This document shows positions 53,382-61,441 of a stretch of 64,000 nt of DNA, in pieces. Source of the stretch: Tahibacter aquaticus (GTDB lineage: Bacteria; Pseudomonadota; Gammaproteobacteria; Xanthomonadales; Rhodanobacteraceae). The translations under genes and the position numbers were made by a program. The notes under the pieces are model-generated. The model worked only from the letters and a program-made list of their open reading frames with translations, had not been told where the DNA came from and did no database searches. Position 1 is the first letter of the stretch, and each line of letters starts with the position of its first letter. Location of the stretch: NCBI RefSeq assembly GCF_004363655.1, contig NZ_SNZH01000007.1, positions 124,001 through 188,000 on the forward strand, given 5' to 3'.

Positions 53382-55202
53382 ATGAAACGCCTGTTGAAAT
53401 GGCTGTTCAGCCTGTTTTTGGTTCTGGTCGCGGTCATTGGACTGCTGTTCGCTAATTTCTGGTACTTCAAACCGGTCAGTCTGAACTGGTTCTACGGCCG
53501 TGTATTCGCCAAGTTCGCGGTGGCCAGTCCGGAAATGCTGTCGAGCATGCGCATCGTGCCGCCGTGGCTGGATTTCTACAGCGATGACCTGGGCGACGCG
53601 TCGCCGGCCGAGGACGAACGCCAGTTCCAGCTGGTCAAGGACAGCCACGACATGCTGCTGACCTACCACCGCAGCGGCCTGGATGATGCAGGCAAGCTGT
53701 CCTACGACGTGATGGAATATTTCCTGCGCGTCCAGGTGGAAGGCGACAAGTTCCGCGGCTACGGCTTCCCCGTCAACCAGATGTTCGGCATCCAGAGCAG
53801 CCTGCCCGATTTCATGGCGCAGCAGCATCCGGTGGCGAGCGAGGGCGAGGCCAAGGACTACGTCAAGCGCTTGAACAAGTTCCCGCTCAAGTTCGACCAG
53901 ACCCTGGAAAGCCTGCGCCTTTACGAGGGCAAGGGCATCGTGCCGCCGCGCTTTACCGTGGACAAGGTGATTACCCAGATGCAGGGGTTCACCGGCGTGC
54001 CGGCCAAGGAAAACATCTTGTACGTCACGTTCAAGGACAAGCTGGACAAGATTCCTGCCGACAGCATGAACCAGTCCACCCGCGACGGCCTGCTGGCCGA
54101 GGTGGAGAAGGCGATCAACGACAGCGTCTACCCGTCGTACAAGAAACTGATTGCGCACGAGGAAGCCCTGCGCGCGAAGGCCGACGGCAACTACGGTGCC
54201 TGGCATCTGCCCGACGGCGACGCCTACTACGCCTGGTGCGTGCGCAACCACACCACCACCGAGATGAGCGCCGACCAGATCCACCAGATCGGCCTGGCCG
54301 AAGTGGCCCGCGTCAGCGGCGAGATGGATGCTATCCTGCGCGAACGCGGCATGACCGAAGGTTCGATCGGCGACCGTGTACGCACGCTCACCGCCAGCCC
54401 GGACCAGCTCTTCCCGAACACGCCGGAAGGCAAGAAGGAGCTGCTGGCACGCTTCCAGGCCATCATCGACGACATCGACGGCAAGCTCGGCCCGGCCTTC
54501 GACATCCGGCCCAAGCTGGGCGTGAAAGTGGAGGCGGTGCCGGAGTTCTCCCAGGCCACCGCGCCGGGCGCTTACTACCAGCCAGGCGCCTTCGACGGTT
54601 CGCGGCCTGGCGTGTTCTATGCCAATTTGCGCAATGTGGCAGAAATGCCAAAGTTCACCATGCGCACGCTGGCCTATCATGAGGCAATTCCCGGCCATCA
54701 TTTCCAGATTGCCATCCAGCAGGAACTCAAGGGCGTGCCGTTCTTCCGCCGCATACTGCCGTTCACTGCCTATGCGGAAGGCTGGGCGCTGTATACCGAG
54801 CGGCTGGCCTGGGAACTGGGCTTCGAGAACGATCCGCTGGACAACCTCGGCCGCCTGCGCGACGAAATGATGCGCGCGGTGCGCCTGGTGGTGGATACCG
54901 GCATCCATTCCAAGAAGTGGACGCGCGAGCAGGCGGTCGAATACATGCTGGCCAATACCGGCATGGTCGAGACCGATGTGGTGGCTGAGATCGAGCGCTA
55001 TTTCGTCATGCCCGGCCAGGCTCTGGGCTACAAGGTCGGCATGCTCAAGATCCTGGAGCTGCGCGAGAAAGCCAAGAAAGAACTCGGCGACAAGTTCGAT
55101 ATTCGCCAGTTCCATAATGTCATTCTCAAGCAGGGCTCGCTGCCGCTGGTGCTGCTCGAACGCGTTGTTGACGAGTGGATCGCCAAGAGCAAGAGTGCCT
55201 GA
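53382..55202 (+). CDS. DUF885-family metallopeptidase-like protein
   Basis: A 606-residue protein with one N-terminal membrane anchor (residues about 5-27). The DUF885 domain carries HEAIPGHH (residues 433-440), a gluzincin-like zinc motif, followed about 26 residues later by YAEGWALYTE, which supplies the third ligand in related carboxypeptidases. The C-terminal segment PGQALGYKVGMLKILELREKA is conserved in the family. It is probably a membrane-bound or periplasmic peptidase; the substrate is unknown. The start is taken as ATG 53382, where the hydrophobic anchor begins; upstream in-frame codons give no better signal. Confidence 0.87.
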   Translation: MKRLLKWLFSLFLVLVAVIGLLFANFWYFKPVSLNWFYGRVFAKFAVASPEMLSSMRIVPPWLDFYSDDLGDASPAEDERQFQLVKDSHDMLLTYHRSGLDDAGKLSYDVMEYFLRVQVEGDKFRGYGFPVNQMFGIQSSLPDFMAQQHPVASEGEAKDYVKRLNKFPLKFDQTLESLRLYEGKGIVPPRFTVDKVITQMQGFTGVPAKENILYVTFKDKLDKIPADSMNQSTRDGLLAEVEKAINDSVYPSYKKLIAHEEALRAKADGNYGAWHLPDGDAYYAWCVRNHTTTEMSADQIHQIGLAEVARVSGEMDAILRERGMTEGSIGDRVRTLTASPDQLFPNTPEGKKELLARFQAIIDDIDGKLGPAFDIRPKLGVKVEAVPEFSQATAPGAYYQPGAFDGSRPGVFYANLRNVAEMPKFTMRTLAYHEAIPGHHFQIAIQQELKGVPFFRRILPFTAYAEGWALYTERLAWELGFENDPLDNLGRLRDEMMRAVRLVVDTGIHSKKWTREQAVEYMLANTGMVETDVVAEIERYFVMPGQALGYKVGMLKILELREKAKKELGDKFDIRQFHNVILKQGSLPLVLLERVVDEWIAKSKSA

Positions 55203-55203
55203 G

Positions 55204-55800
55204 GTGACGCGCATCGAATGCCTGTCGGGTACGGCGGTGACGCCGCACCTGGCGGCGGTGGCTGCATTGCGCATCGACGTATTCCGCGACTGGCCGTATT
55301 GTTACCAGGGCAGCGCGGAATACGAAGCACGCTATCTGTCCACTTATGCACATTCGCCGCGCAGCCTGTTCGTGCTGGCCTTCGACGGCGACGCCGTCGT
55401 CGGCGCTTCCACGGCAATTCCCCTGGCCGACGAAACGGCGGCATTCCAGCAGCCGTTCCTGCAGCGCGGCATGACGCTGGACACGGTGTTCTATTTCGGC
55501 GAATCCGTGCTGCTGCCGGCCTATCGCGGCCGGCGCCTGGGCCACGCGTTCTTCGATGCGCGCGAGGCACGGGCGCGCGAACTCGGCGGCTTTGCGCTGA
55601 CCGCCTTCTGCGCGGTGGAGCGCAGCGCCGACGATCCGCGCCGCCCGCCACGCCATCGCGACAACGATGCGTTCTGGTGCAAGCGCGGCTATCGCCGCCA
55701 GGACGACATGTTCTGCCGGCTGGAATGGCAGGAAATCGGGCACGAGCAGACCAGCTTGCACGATCTGCGCTTCTGGCTGCGCCCGTTGGACGAGGAGTGA
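55204..55800 (+). CDS. GNAT-family N-acetyltransferase
   Basis: A protein of 198 residues with the GNAT fold: an N-terminal beta-alpha part (ALRIDVFRDWPYCYQG), strand 4, and the acetyl-CoA pyrophosphate loop in LLPAYRGRRLGHAFFDARE (R/Q-x-x-G-x-G/A type, here RGRRLG). The start is uncertain: GTG 55204 lies one base after the DUF885 stop, and GTG 55195 would overlap it. It is followed two bases later by the nitrilase-type gene. In other bacteria these two domains are fused into one protein, so a shared substrate pathway is likely. Confidence 0.82.
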   Translation: MTRIECLSGTAVTPHLAAVAALRIDVFRDWPYCYQGSAEYEARYLSTYAHSPRSLFVLAFDGDAVVGASTAIPLADETAAFQQPFLQRGMTLDTVFYFGESVLLPAYRGRRLGHAFFDAREARARELGGFALTAFCAVERSADDPRRPPRHRDNDAFWCKRGYRRQDDMFCRLEWQEIGHEQTSLHDLRFWLRPLDEE

Positions 55801-55802
55801 CG

Positions 55803-56678
55803 ATGCGCATCGCCAGCGCGCAATGGCCGGTCGGCGAGCCTGCGCATTTCGATGTATTTGCCCAGCGTCTGCAGGATGAATTGAGCGCCGCGGCGCAGCG
55901 CGGTGCGGTATTGGCGGTGCTACCCGAATACCTGTCGCTGGAACTGGCTGCGGTATTTGATGCCGAGGTACGCGGCGATTTCGTGCGTTCGCTGGCGGCG
56001 CTGCAGGCTTTCTTTCCGGCGTGGAACGCGTTGTTCGGCGCTATGGCGCGCGAGTGCGGATTGCATGTGCTGGCCGGCAGTTTCCTGCTGCGCCAGCCAA
56101 ACGGCCGCTATCGCAATCGCTCGATACTGTATGCGCCCGACGGGCGCCAGTGGTTCCAGGACAAGCTGCTGCTGACCGGCTTCGAACGCGCCAGTGGCGT
56201 GATCGAAGGCGGCGATGTCTTGCAGGTATTCGATACGACGCTCGGCCGCATCGGCGTGAATATCTGCTACGACGCCGAATTTCCCCTCTTTGCGCGGCGC
56301 CAGTACGAATCCGGCGCACGCCTGCTGCTGGTGCCCAGCTGTACCGACACGCCAGCTGGTGCAACGCGCGTACGCGTGGGCTGCCAGGCGCGCGCACTGG
56401 AAAACCAGGTCCATGTCGTACAGGCCGTCACGGCTGGCGAGGCGGCCTGGAGCCCGGCGCTGGATACGAATACCGGCAGCGCGGCGATCTATGCGCCCAG
56501 CGATCGCGGCCTGCCCGACGACGGCGTCGTGGCGCGGGCGTCGCCCGGCGACGCCTGGCTCGTTGCCGATATCGCTGCGGATGCCTTGGACGAAGTACGC
56601 AGAGACGGCCAAGTTGCCAATGCCGTCGATTGGGAAGGGCAGCTGCGGCCTGGGCTTGCGGCGGCAATCGTGCGATGA
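55803..56678 (+). CDS. Carbon-nitrogen hydrolase (nitrilase superfamily)
   Basis: A 291-residue nitrilase-fold hydrolase. The Glu-Lys-Cys triad is visible: E42 in LPEYLSLE, K121 in FQDKLLL and C155 in VNICYDAEFP. This branch includes amidases and N-carbamoyl hydrolases; no substrate can be inferred. It starts two bases after the GNAT gene (TGACG ATG) and is probably co-translated with it. GNAT-nitrilase fusions in other taxa support a joint role, perhaps acetylating a small amine or amide and hydrolysing it. Confidence 0.9.
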   Translation: MRIASAQWPVGEPAHFDVFAQRLQDELSAAAQRGAVLAVLPEYLSLELAAVFDAEVRGDFVRSLAALQAFFPAWNALFGAMARECGLHVLAGSFLLRQPNGRYRNRSILYAPDGRQWFQDKLLLTGFERASGVIEGGDVLQVFDTTLGRIGVNICYDAEFPLFARRQYESGARLLLVPSCTDTPAGATRVRVGCQARALENQVHVVQAVTAGEAAWSPALDTNTGSAAIYAPSDRGLPDDGVVARASPGDAWLVADIAADALDEVRRDGQVANAVDWEGQLRPGLAAAIVR

Positions 56679-56857
56679 CAACCCGCCATTTTCACCGGCG
56701 AGGTCTGGTGGCTATTCTGGCCACCCTGTGTCGTGGCCATGCGTAGTAACGGCACACGAGTAGCAACGGCACAGGACATGTTCAACACTGGCGAAAGTGG
56801 ACCGGGCATGCAGATGAATCGCTTGATGACCTATGAGGCCGGTATCTGGCTGCCTAT

Positions 56858-57169
56858 ATGGCCTACCGCGGCTTTTGGGATGTTCCGCGTCTACTGTTGA
56901 CGCAGGACGCTGCCGGTTTCTGGATTCTCGATTGCCGCTTTGATCCGGAGCGGGATGAATACCCGTCCGTGTTCAAGCTCTACTATGCCGGCTTCGATAC
57001 AGCGGCGGCGATGTCGATCTACGAAAACCACAATGCCGAAATCGTCGCCGGGTATCGCGGCGAGATCGCTTTCGCGGCGCTGGAATTCGATCCGAGCCGG
57101 CGCAAGCAGGTGCGCATTGCAGTGGGGCCGCGGTCGAACCGGGCAGTGTCTAGCCCGGCAGCAGCGTAA
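56858..57169 (+). CDS. Uncharacterised 103-residue protein
   Basis: I do not recognise the family. The peptide starts AYRGFWDVPRLLLTQD and has mixed beta strands (FWILDCRFD, FKLYYAGFD) and a basic tail; no signal or membrane segment. ATG 56858 is the first start after an in-frame TGA, and its ribosome site is weak. An ATG at 56815 in another frame (MNRLMTYE) reads only a short way, so a frameshifted longer gene is possible but not shown. Its end overlaps the convergent PAP2 gene by 20 bases. The 179 bases before it hold no other gene. Confidence 0.5.
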   Translation: MAYRGFWDVPRLLLTQDAAGFWILDCRFDPERDEYPSVFKLYYAGFDTAAAMSIYENHNAEIVAGYRGEIAFAALEFDPSRRKQVRIAVGPRSNRAVSSPAAA

Positions 57170-57710
57170 CTCCGGGCACCACCCACAACGAAACAGAAGC
57201 CAGGCCGCTGCCAATCACGGCAGCGGCCACTACATCGCTGGGAAAGTGCAGACCGAGGATCACGCGTGACGCGGCGACGAGCAGCGTGAACGGCAGCAGC
57301 AGCACAGCCAGCATCGGGAAATAGGCGATTGCGACAAGGCTGAAGCTCACCGCGTGCAAGGTATGTCCGGACGGAAAACTGTATTCGTCCAAGGGTGGAA
57401 TATGCGCCACGATGCCGTGGTGGGCGCGGAACGGGCGTGGCCGGCAGGTGCGTTTTTTCAGATTGCGGTAGAGCAGCAGGGCGACAATGCCGACGACGGC
57501 CATGTGCAGCGCCGCCTGGGCGCCGCGGCTGCCGCCGAACAGGGCCAGTACGGCCATCAGGCTGTACCAGAACACACCGTCGCCGGCGCGGCTGACCGCA
57601 CAGAAAAAGCGCGCGATGGTGCGGCGTGTGCCCCAGCGATTGGCGGCAAGGCAGACGCGCCATTCGCCGCTGCGGACTTCCAGGCGGTTCCAGCGTTCGA
57701 TCGCGTTCAT
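57150..57710 (-). CDS. PAP2-family lipid phosphatase
   Basis: A 186-residue membrane phosphatase with five to six hydrophobic helices. The three PAP2 motifs are intact: KKRTCRPRP, FPSGHTLH and SRVILGLHFPSD, which supply the catalytic His residues and Asp. Family members dephosphorylate phosphatidate to diacylglycerol or undecaprenyl pyrophosphate. Its ATG overlaps the stop of the GT4 gene (ATGA), so the two are translationally coupled. That pairing, and a Pho-box-like sequence before the GT4 gene, suggest phosphatidate as substrate during phosphate starvation. Confidence 0.9.
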   Translation of the reverse strand: MNAIERWNRLEVRSGEWRVCLAANRWGTRRTIARFFCAVSRAGDGVFWYSLMAVLALFGGSRGAQAALHMAVVGIVALLLYRNLKKRTCRPRPFRAHHGIVAHIPPLDEYSFPSGHTLHAVSFSLVAIAYFPMLAVLLLPFTLLVAASRVILGLHFPSDVVAAAVIGSGLASVSLWVVPGVTLLPG

Positions 57711-58837
57711 GCGCGGCTCCTCAGGTTCGCCAGCAGTTCGGCAAAGTGGTCGGTGACGGATTGGGGACTCAGGCCGCGCATCGCATCGCGGCCAGCGGCA
57801 GCAAGGCGGTGGCGCAGTGCGGGATCGCGGGCGAATTGCACAGCAGCTTCGACAAAGGCCTCGCCGTTGCTGCAGGCGATGCGGCGGCCGTTGCCGCCGT
57901 CGACGATGTGTTCGCGCGCCGCGCCGTAGTCGAAGGCGAGCGTGGCCACGCCACTGGCCATGGCTTCCAGGGTGACGTTGCCGAAGGTCTCGCTGAGCGA
58001 GGCAAACAGGAATAAATCGCAGCTGGCGAAATGCCGCGCCAGTTCTTCGCCGCGCAGCGTGCCGGCGAAGATGAAGTCGGGATTCTGCCGCGCCAGTTCG
58101 GCCCGGGCCGGGCCGTCGCCAATCCAGATATAGCGTGCCGCCGGACAGTGCTGCTGCAGCGCGCGGAAGGCGCGCACGTTCAGGGCGAGGTTTTTCTCCG
58201 GCGCAATGCGGCCGACGTAGACCACGGCCAGTTCGTCGTCGGTCAGGCCCCAGCGGGCGCGTAGCGCGGCATCGCGCCGGGCCGGATCGAACAGCTGGGT
58301 ATCGACCGCGCGGCGCAGCAGGCGCACATGATTGAAGCCGTTCTTGCCGAGGAAATCGGCCAGTTCCTGCGTCGGCACCAGCGTCGCGGCGGAACGGCCG
58401 TGGAAATGGCGCAGCCAGGCGAACACCAGCGGTGTGAGAAAACCCACGCCGTAGTGGCGGGCAAAGTCGTCGAAGCGGGTATGAAAGCCGGTACTGGCGG
58501 CAATGCCCAGCCGGTTTGCCGCGCGCAGGGCGGAATGGCCCAGCGGCCCTTCGGTGGCGACGTAGATGGCATCGGGGCGCTGCGCTTTCCACAGCGATTC
58601 CAGGCGGCGCCGCGCCGGCAGGCCGAAGCGCAGGCCCGGGTAGCGCGGCAGTGCGGCGCCGGTGACTTGTACGTCGTCGTCGACCAGGGCTGCATCGGCG
58701 TCGGCCGCTGGCTGGCGCGGGCGGATCAGCTGCACCTGGTGGCCGCGGCCGTGCAGGCCCTGGGCCAACGACTGCACCGTCAGCGCGACGCCGTTGATTT
58801 CGGGCGGATAGGTTTCGGTGACGATGGCGATGCGCAC
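57707..58837 (-). CDS. GT4 glycosyltransferase (glycolipid-type, MgtA-like)
   Basis: A 376-residue GT-B glycosyltransferase. The start at GTG 58837 is preferred because it gives the family N-terminus M-R-I-A-I-V-T-E-T-Y-P-P-E and has GGAG upstream; the frame is open 14 codons further. The N-terminal Rossmann half contains TGFHTRFDDFARHYG, and the C-terminal half VYVGRIAPEKNL, GDGPARAEL and the E-x7-E motif in SETFGNVTLEAMASG. Relatives transfer mannose or glucose to diacylglycerol or other lipids. Coupled to the PAP2 gene and divergent from pstC. Confidence 0.88.
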   Translation of the reverse strand: MRIAIVTETYPPEINGVALTVQSLAQGLHGRGHQVQLIRPRQPAADADAALVDDDVQVTGAALPRYPGLRFGLPARRRLESLWKAQRPDAIYVATEGPLGHSALRAANRLGIAASTGFHTRFDDFARHYGVGFLTPLVFAWLRHFHGRSAATLVPTQELADFLGKNGFNHVRLLRRAVDTQLFDPARRDAALRARWGLTDDELAVVYVGRIAPEKNLALNVRAFRALQQHCPAARYIWIGDGPARAELARQNPDFIFAGTLRGEELARHFASCDLFLFASLSETFGNVTLEAMASGVATLAFDYGAAREHIVDGGNGRRIACSNGEAFVEAAVQFARDPALRHRLAAAGRDAMRGLSPQSVTDHFAELLANLRSRA

Positions 58838-58945
58838 GGCGCGGACTCCGGACGCATCAGCGTTCTGCCGTGTCGCCACAGCCGGCTGGCATCCTCAGGT
58901 TTGGTCCATGCTGCGGCGGGGCGATTGCGCGCCGGTTGCGCTGGC

Positions 58946-58963
58946 GTGACGTCGCCGTGACAG
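58946..58963 (-). promoter_or_regulatory. Pho box candidate facing the GT4-PAP2 operon
   Basis: On the minus strand the 18 bases read CTGTCAC-GGCG-ACGTCAC. The first repeat fits the PhoB half-site CTGTCAY completely and the second matches the same 7-mer at five of seven, with the required 4-base spacer (11-base period). It lies about 110 bases before the GT4 start. Confidence 0.55.
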
Positions 58964-58983
58964 CGTACGGCCATGGCCGGGCT

Positions 58984-59001
58984 ATGTAATATGACTGTCA
59001 C
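58984..59001 (+). promoter_or_regulatory. Pho box candidate facing pstC
   Basis: ATGTAAT-ATGA-CTGTCAC: the downstream repeat fits the PhoB half-site CTGTCAY completely and the upstream one matches CTGTCAT at five of seven, again in 7-4-7 spacing. TAGCTT ten bases downstream (59012-59017) could be the -10 element, giving a start next to the pstC ATG at 59025. Confidence 0.6.
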
Positions 59002-59024
59002 AATCACCGCCTAGCTTGGTCCAA

Positions 59025-60119
59025 ATGTCCGTTCCGGCTGCATCTTTCCCGCCTCACTCGCTCACTGCCCGATTTGCCGCACGCGCCGCGCGGCGGCAGT
59101 GGCGTGAGCGTTGGCTGGGACGCGGCCTGCGTGGGCTCAGCCTGTTGCTGGCCCTGTTGCTGCTGGCCTTGCCGCTGTTTCTGCTATTCAACGCCCGTAT
59201 CGACGATGCCTGGCGCGAAGCCTTGCTGCCCTTGCTGGCCGGCAGTTTCAAGGCGGCGCTGTACGCCATGCTGGTGGCCTTGCCGCTGGGACTGGGCGCG
59301 GCGATCTGGTGCGCGCGCTTTGCCACGCCAGGGCTGCGCGGCCTGCTCAAGCCGGTGTTCGAACTGTTCGAGGCGGTGCCCGCGGTGGTGCTGGGGCTGA
59401 TCGCTGCCTTGATACTGGCGCCCTGGCTGGCGCAGCGTGTACTGGGCCTGGTGCTGTTGTTGGCCTTGCTGCCGCTGCTGGCACTGGCCGCGGGCTGGCT
59501 ATGGCAGCGGCTGGCGCCGGCAGGCTGGCAACGCTTCTGGCGCGGCCGCGAAATCGGGCTGCTGCTGCCGCTGGCGGCCTTGCTGGTGCCGTTGGCCCTG
59601 GGGCTGGGTCAGGCGCCGCTGTTTGCGTCCTTCGCTGCCCAGTTGCAGCCGGCCTCGCCCTGGAATGGCCTGGTCATCGGCCTGATGCTGGGCCTGGCCA
59701 CCATGCCGGTGATATTCACTCTGGCCGAGGACGCCTTGTTCGCCGTACCGGCCGATCTCGCTACCGGCGCGCAGGCGCTCGGGGCGACGCGCTGGCAGGC
59801 CTTGTGGCGGCTGGTGCTGCCGGTCGCTGCGCCGGGCATTGCTGCGGCAGTATTGCTGGGTTTCAGCCGCGCCCTGGGCGAAACCATGATCGTGCTGATG
59901 GCCAGTGGCAACACGCCGTTGTTGCAGGTGTCGCCGCTGAGCGGTTTGCGTTCGGTCGCGGCGAACCTTGCCCTGGAAGCGCCCGATGCGGTTCGCGGCA
60001 GTGTGCATTACGGCCAGCTGCTGTTCTCGGCGCTGTTGCTGTTCGGCCTGTGCCTGTTGCTGAATGCCCTGGCCGAGGGCGTGCGTGCACGCCTGCGCCA
60101 GCGCCTGGCCGGAAGCTAG
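59025..60119 (+). CDS. pstC: Phosphate ABC transporter permease PstC
   Basis: A 364-residue inner-membrane permease. About seven hydrophobic helices are visible. The ABC permease coupling motif is ATGAQALGATRWQALWRLVLP (the EAA loop, here in shortened quotation), and GETMIVLMASGNTP follows. After the first helix there is only a short periplasmic stretch. ATG 59025 is favoured over TTG 59016. It is the first gene of pstC-pstA-pstB-phoU; no pstS gene precedes it, since the divergent GT4 gene begins 187 bases upstream. Confidence 0.93.
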   Translation: MSVPAASFPPHSLTARFAARAARRQWRERWLGRGLRGLSLLLALLLLALPLFLLFNARIDDAWREALLPLLAGSFKAALYAMLVALPLGLGAAIWCARFATPGLRGLLKPVFELFEAVPAVVLGLIAALILAPWLAQRVLGLVLLLALLPLLALAAGWLWQRLAPAGWQRFWRGREIGLLLPLAALLVPLALGLGQAPLFASFAAQLQPASPWNGLVIGLMLGLATMPVIFTLAEDALFAVPADLATGAQALGATRWQALWRLVLPVAAPGIAAAVLLGFSRALGETMIVLMASGNTPLLQVSPLSGLRSVAANLALEAPDAVRGSVHYGQLLFSALLLFGLCLLLNALAEGVRARLRQRLAGS

Positions 60120-60124
60120 CGGCG

Positions 60125-61441
60125 ATGGCGAGTAATGCTTCCAGGCCGGTGCAGCGCCGGGATCTTGGCCTCTGGCTGGCGGCTGCCGCCGTGAGCACCA
60201 GCCTGCTCGCGCTGGCGGCCTTGCTCTGGGTGTTGCTGGCGCAGTCCTGGCAGGCGTTTGCGCCCGCGCCGGTCGCACTGCTGCAGTGGCGCGACGATGC
60301 CGGCGAACACAGCCTGCTCGCCAGCGTGCTGGCGCAGGACGAACAGGTGCTGATTGTGCGCGGCAGCGAGTGGCAGCGTCGTGGCGATGCCTACCGGCGC
60401 GTGCTGCGTTCTTCCCTTGTGCACTTGTCCTTTCCGGCGGATGCCTTGAACCTGCGCCTGGCCGACGGGCGCGAAATCCTGCTGCGCGGCAGCGAGCAGT
60501 CCTGGCGCGGTCTAGATCCGCAGCAGCGGCTGGTACTGCCGGGGGCGGACGGCGAAGTTCCGGTGCGCGGGGCCGATCTGGTGGAAGTCGTGGCGGTCAA
60601 CGCGCTGAGCGGCTGGCAGCGCCTGGGCACAGGGCTGCAGCGGGCGCTGGGTTTTGCCGGCGGCACCGGCGGCAGCGGGCTGTTCGCTGCGCTGCTCGGT
60701 ACCGTCGTTCTGGTGATGCTGATGAGCGTGCTGGTGATGCCGCTGGGCGTGCTGGTGGCGCTGTGGCTGCACGAGTACGCCGGCAACGACCAACTGGCAC
60801 GCGGCCTGCGCGCCGCCATCGCCAACCTGGCCAGCGTGCCGTCGGTGATCTACGGCCTGTTCGGCCTGGTGCTGTTCGTGCACGGTATCGGCGGCAGCCT
60901 CGATGTCTTGCTCAGTGGTACGACAGCGCCGGTGCCGCACTGGGGCAGGGGTGGTTTGCTCTGGTCGGCGTTGACCCTGGCCCTGCTGACCTTGCCGGTG
61001 GTGGTGATTTCGGTGGAGGAGGGCCTGGCGCGCGTGCCGCCGGGACTGCGCCAGGCGGCACTGGCCCTGGGCGCGACGCGGGCGGAAATGCTCTGGCGCG
61101 TGGTGTTGCCGGTGGCGCGGCCGGCCCTGCTGACAGCGCTGATTCTGGCCGTGGCGCGGGCGGCCGGCGAAGTGGCGCCGCTGATGCTGGTGGGCGCGGT
61201 CAAGTACGCGCCGGCGTTGCCGCTTAATGGAGAATTTCCGTATTTGCATTTATCGCAGCAATTCATGCACCTGGGGCATGGCGTGTACGACCTGGCGCTG
61301 ACCGGCAGCGACGGGCCGCGCGACCTGGCCCAGGCGCATGCGACGGCGCTGCTGCTGTTGCTGGTGGTAATAGGCCTGAACGCCTCGGCCATCGTCGTGC
61401 GCAACCGCTTGCGCGAGCGCAGCCGCGAGTTGTCCGCATGA
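60125..61441 (+). CDS. pstA: Phosphate ABC transporter permease PstA, with large periplasmic insert
   Basis: A 438-residue permease, about 140 longer than E. coli PstA. The first membrane helix (about residues 12-35) is followed by about 130 residues of hydrophilic beta-type sequence (VLIVRGSEWQRRGDAYRR, GREILLRGSEQSWRG) facing the periplasm. The usual permease core starts near residue 180 with the EAA-loop motif in QAALALGATRAEMLWRVVLP. Similar insert-bearing PstA proteins occur in pseudomonads. It starts five bases after pstC and overlaps pstB by four (ATGA). Confidence 0.92.
   Translation: MASNASRPVQRRDLGLWLAAAAVSTSLLALAALLWVLLAQSWQAFAPAPVALLQWRDDAGEHSLLASVLAQDEQVLIVRGSEWQRRGDAYRRVLRSSLVHLSFPADALNLRLADGREILLRGSEQSWRGLDPQQRLVLPGADGEVPVRGADLVEVVAVNALSGWQRLGTGLQRALGFAGGTGGSGLFAALLGTVVLVMLMSVLVMPLGVLVALWLHEYAGNDQLARGLRAAIANLASVPSVIYGLFGLVLFVHGIGGSLDVLLSGTTAPVPHWGRGGLLWSALTLALLTLPVVVISVEEGLARVPPGLRQAALALGATRAEMLWRVVLPVARPALLTALILAVARAAGEVAPLMLVGAVKYAPALPLNGEFPYLHLSQQFMHLGHGVYDLALTGSDGPRDLAQAHATALLLLLVVIGLNASAIVVRNRLRERSRELSA

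Noticed and set aside
56815-56890. Short frame MNRLMTYE... before the 103-residue gene as its true start
   Set aside because: It is in a different frame and ends soon; joining it to the gene would need an unproven frameshift.
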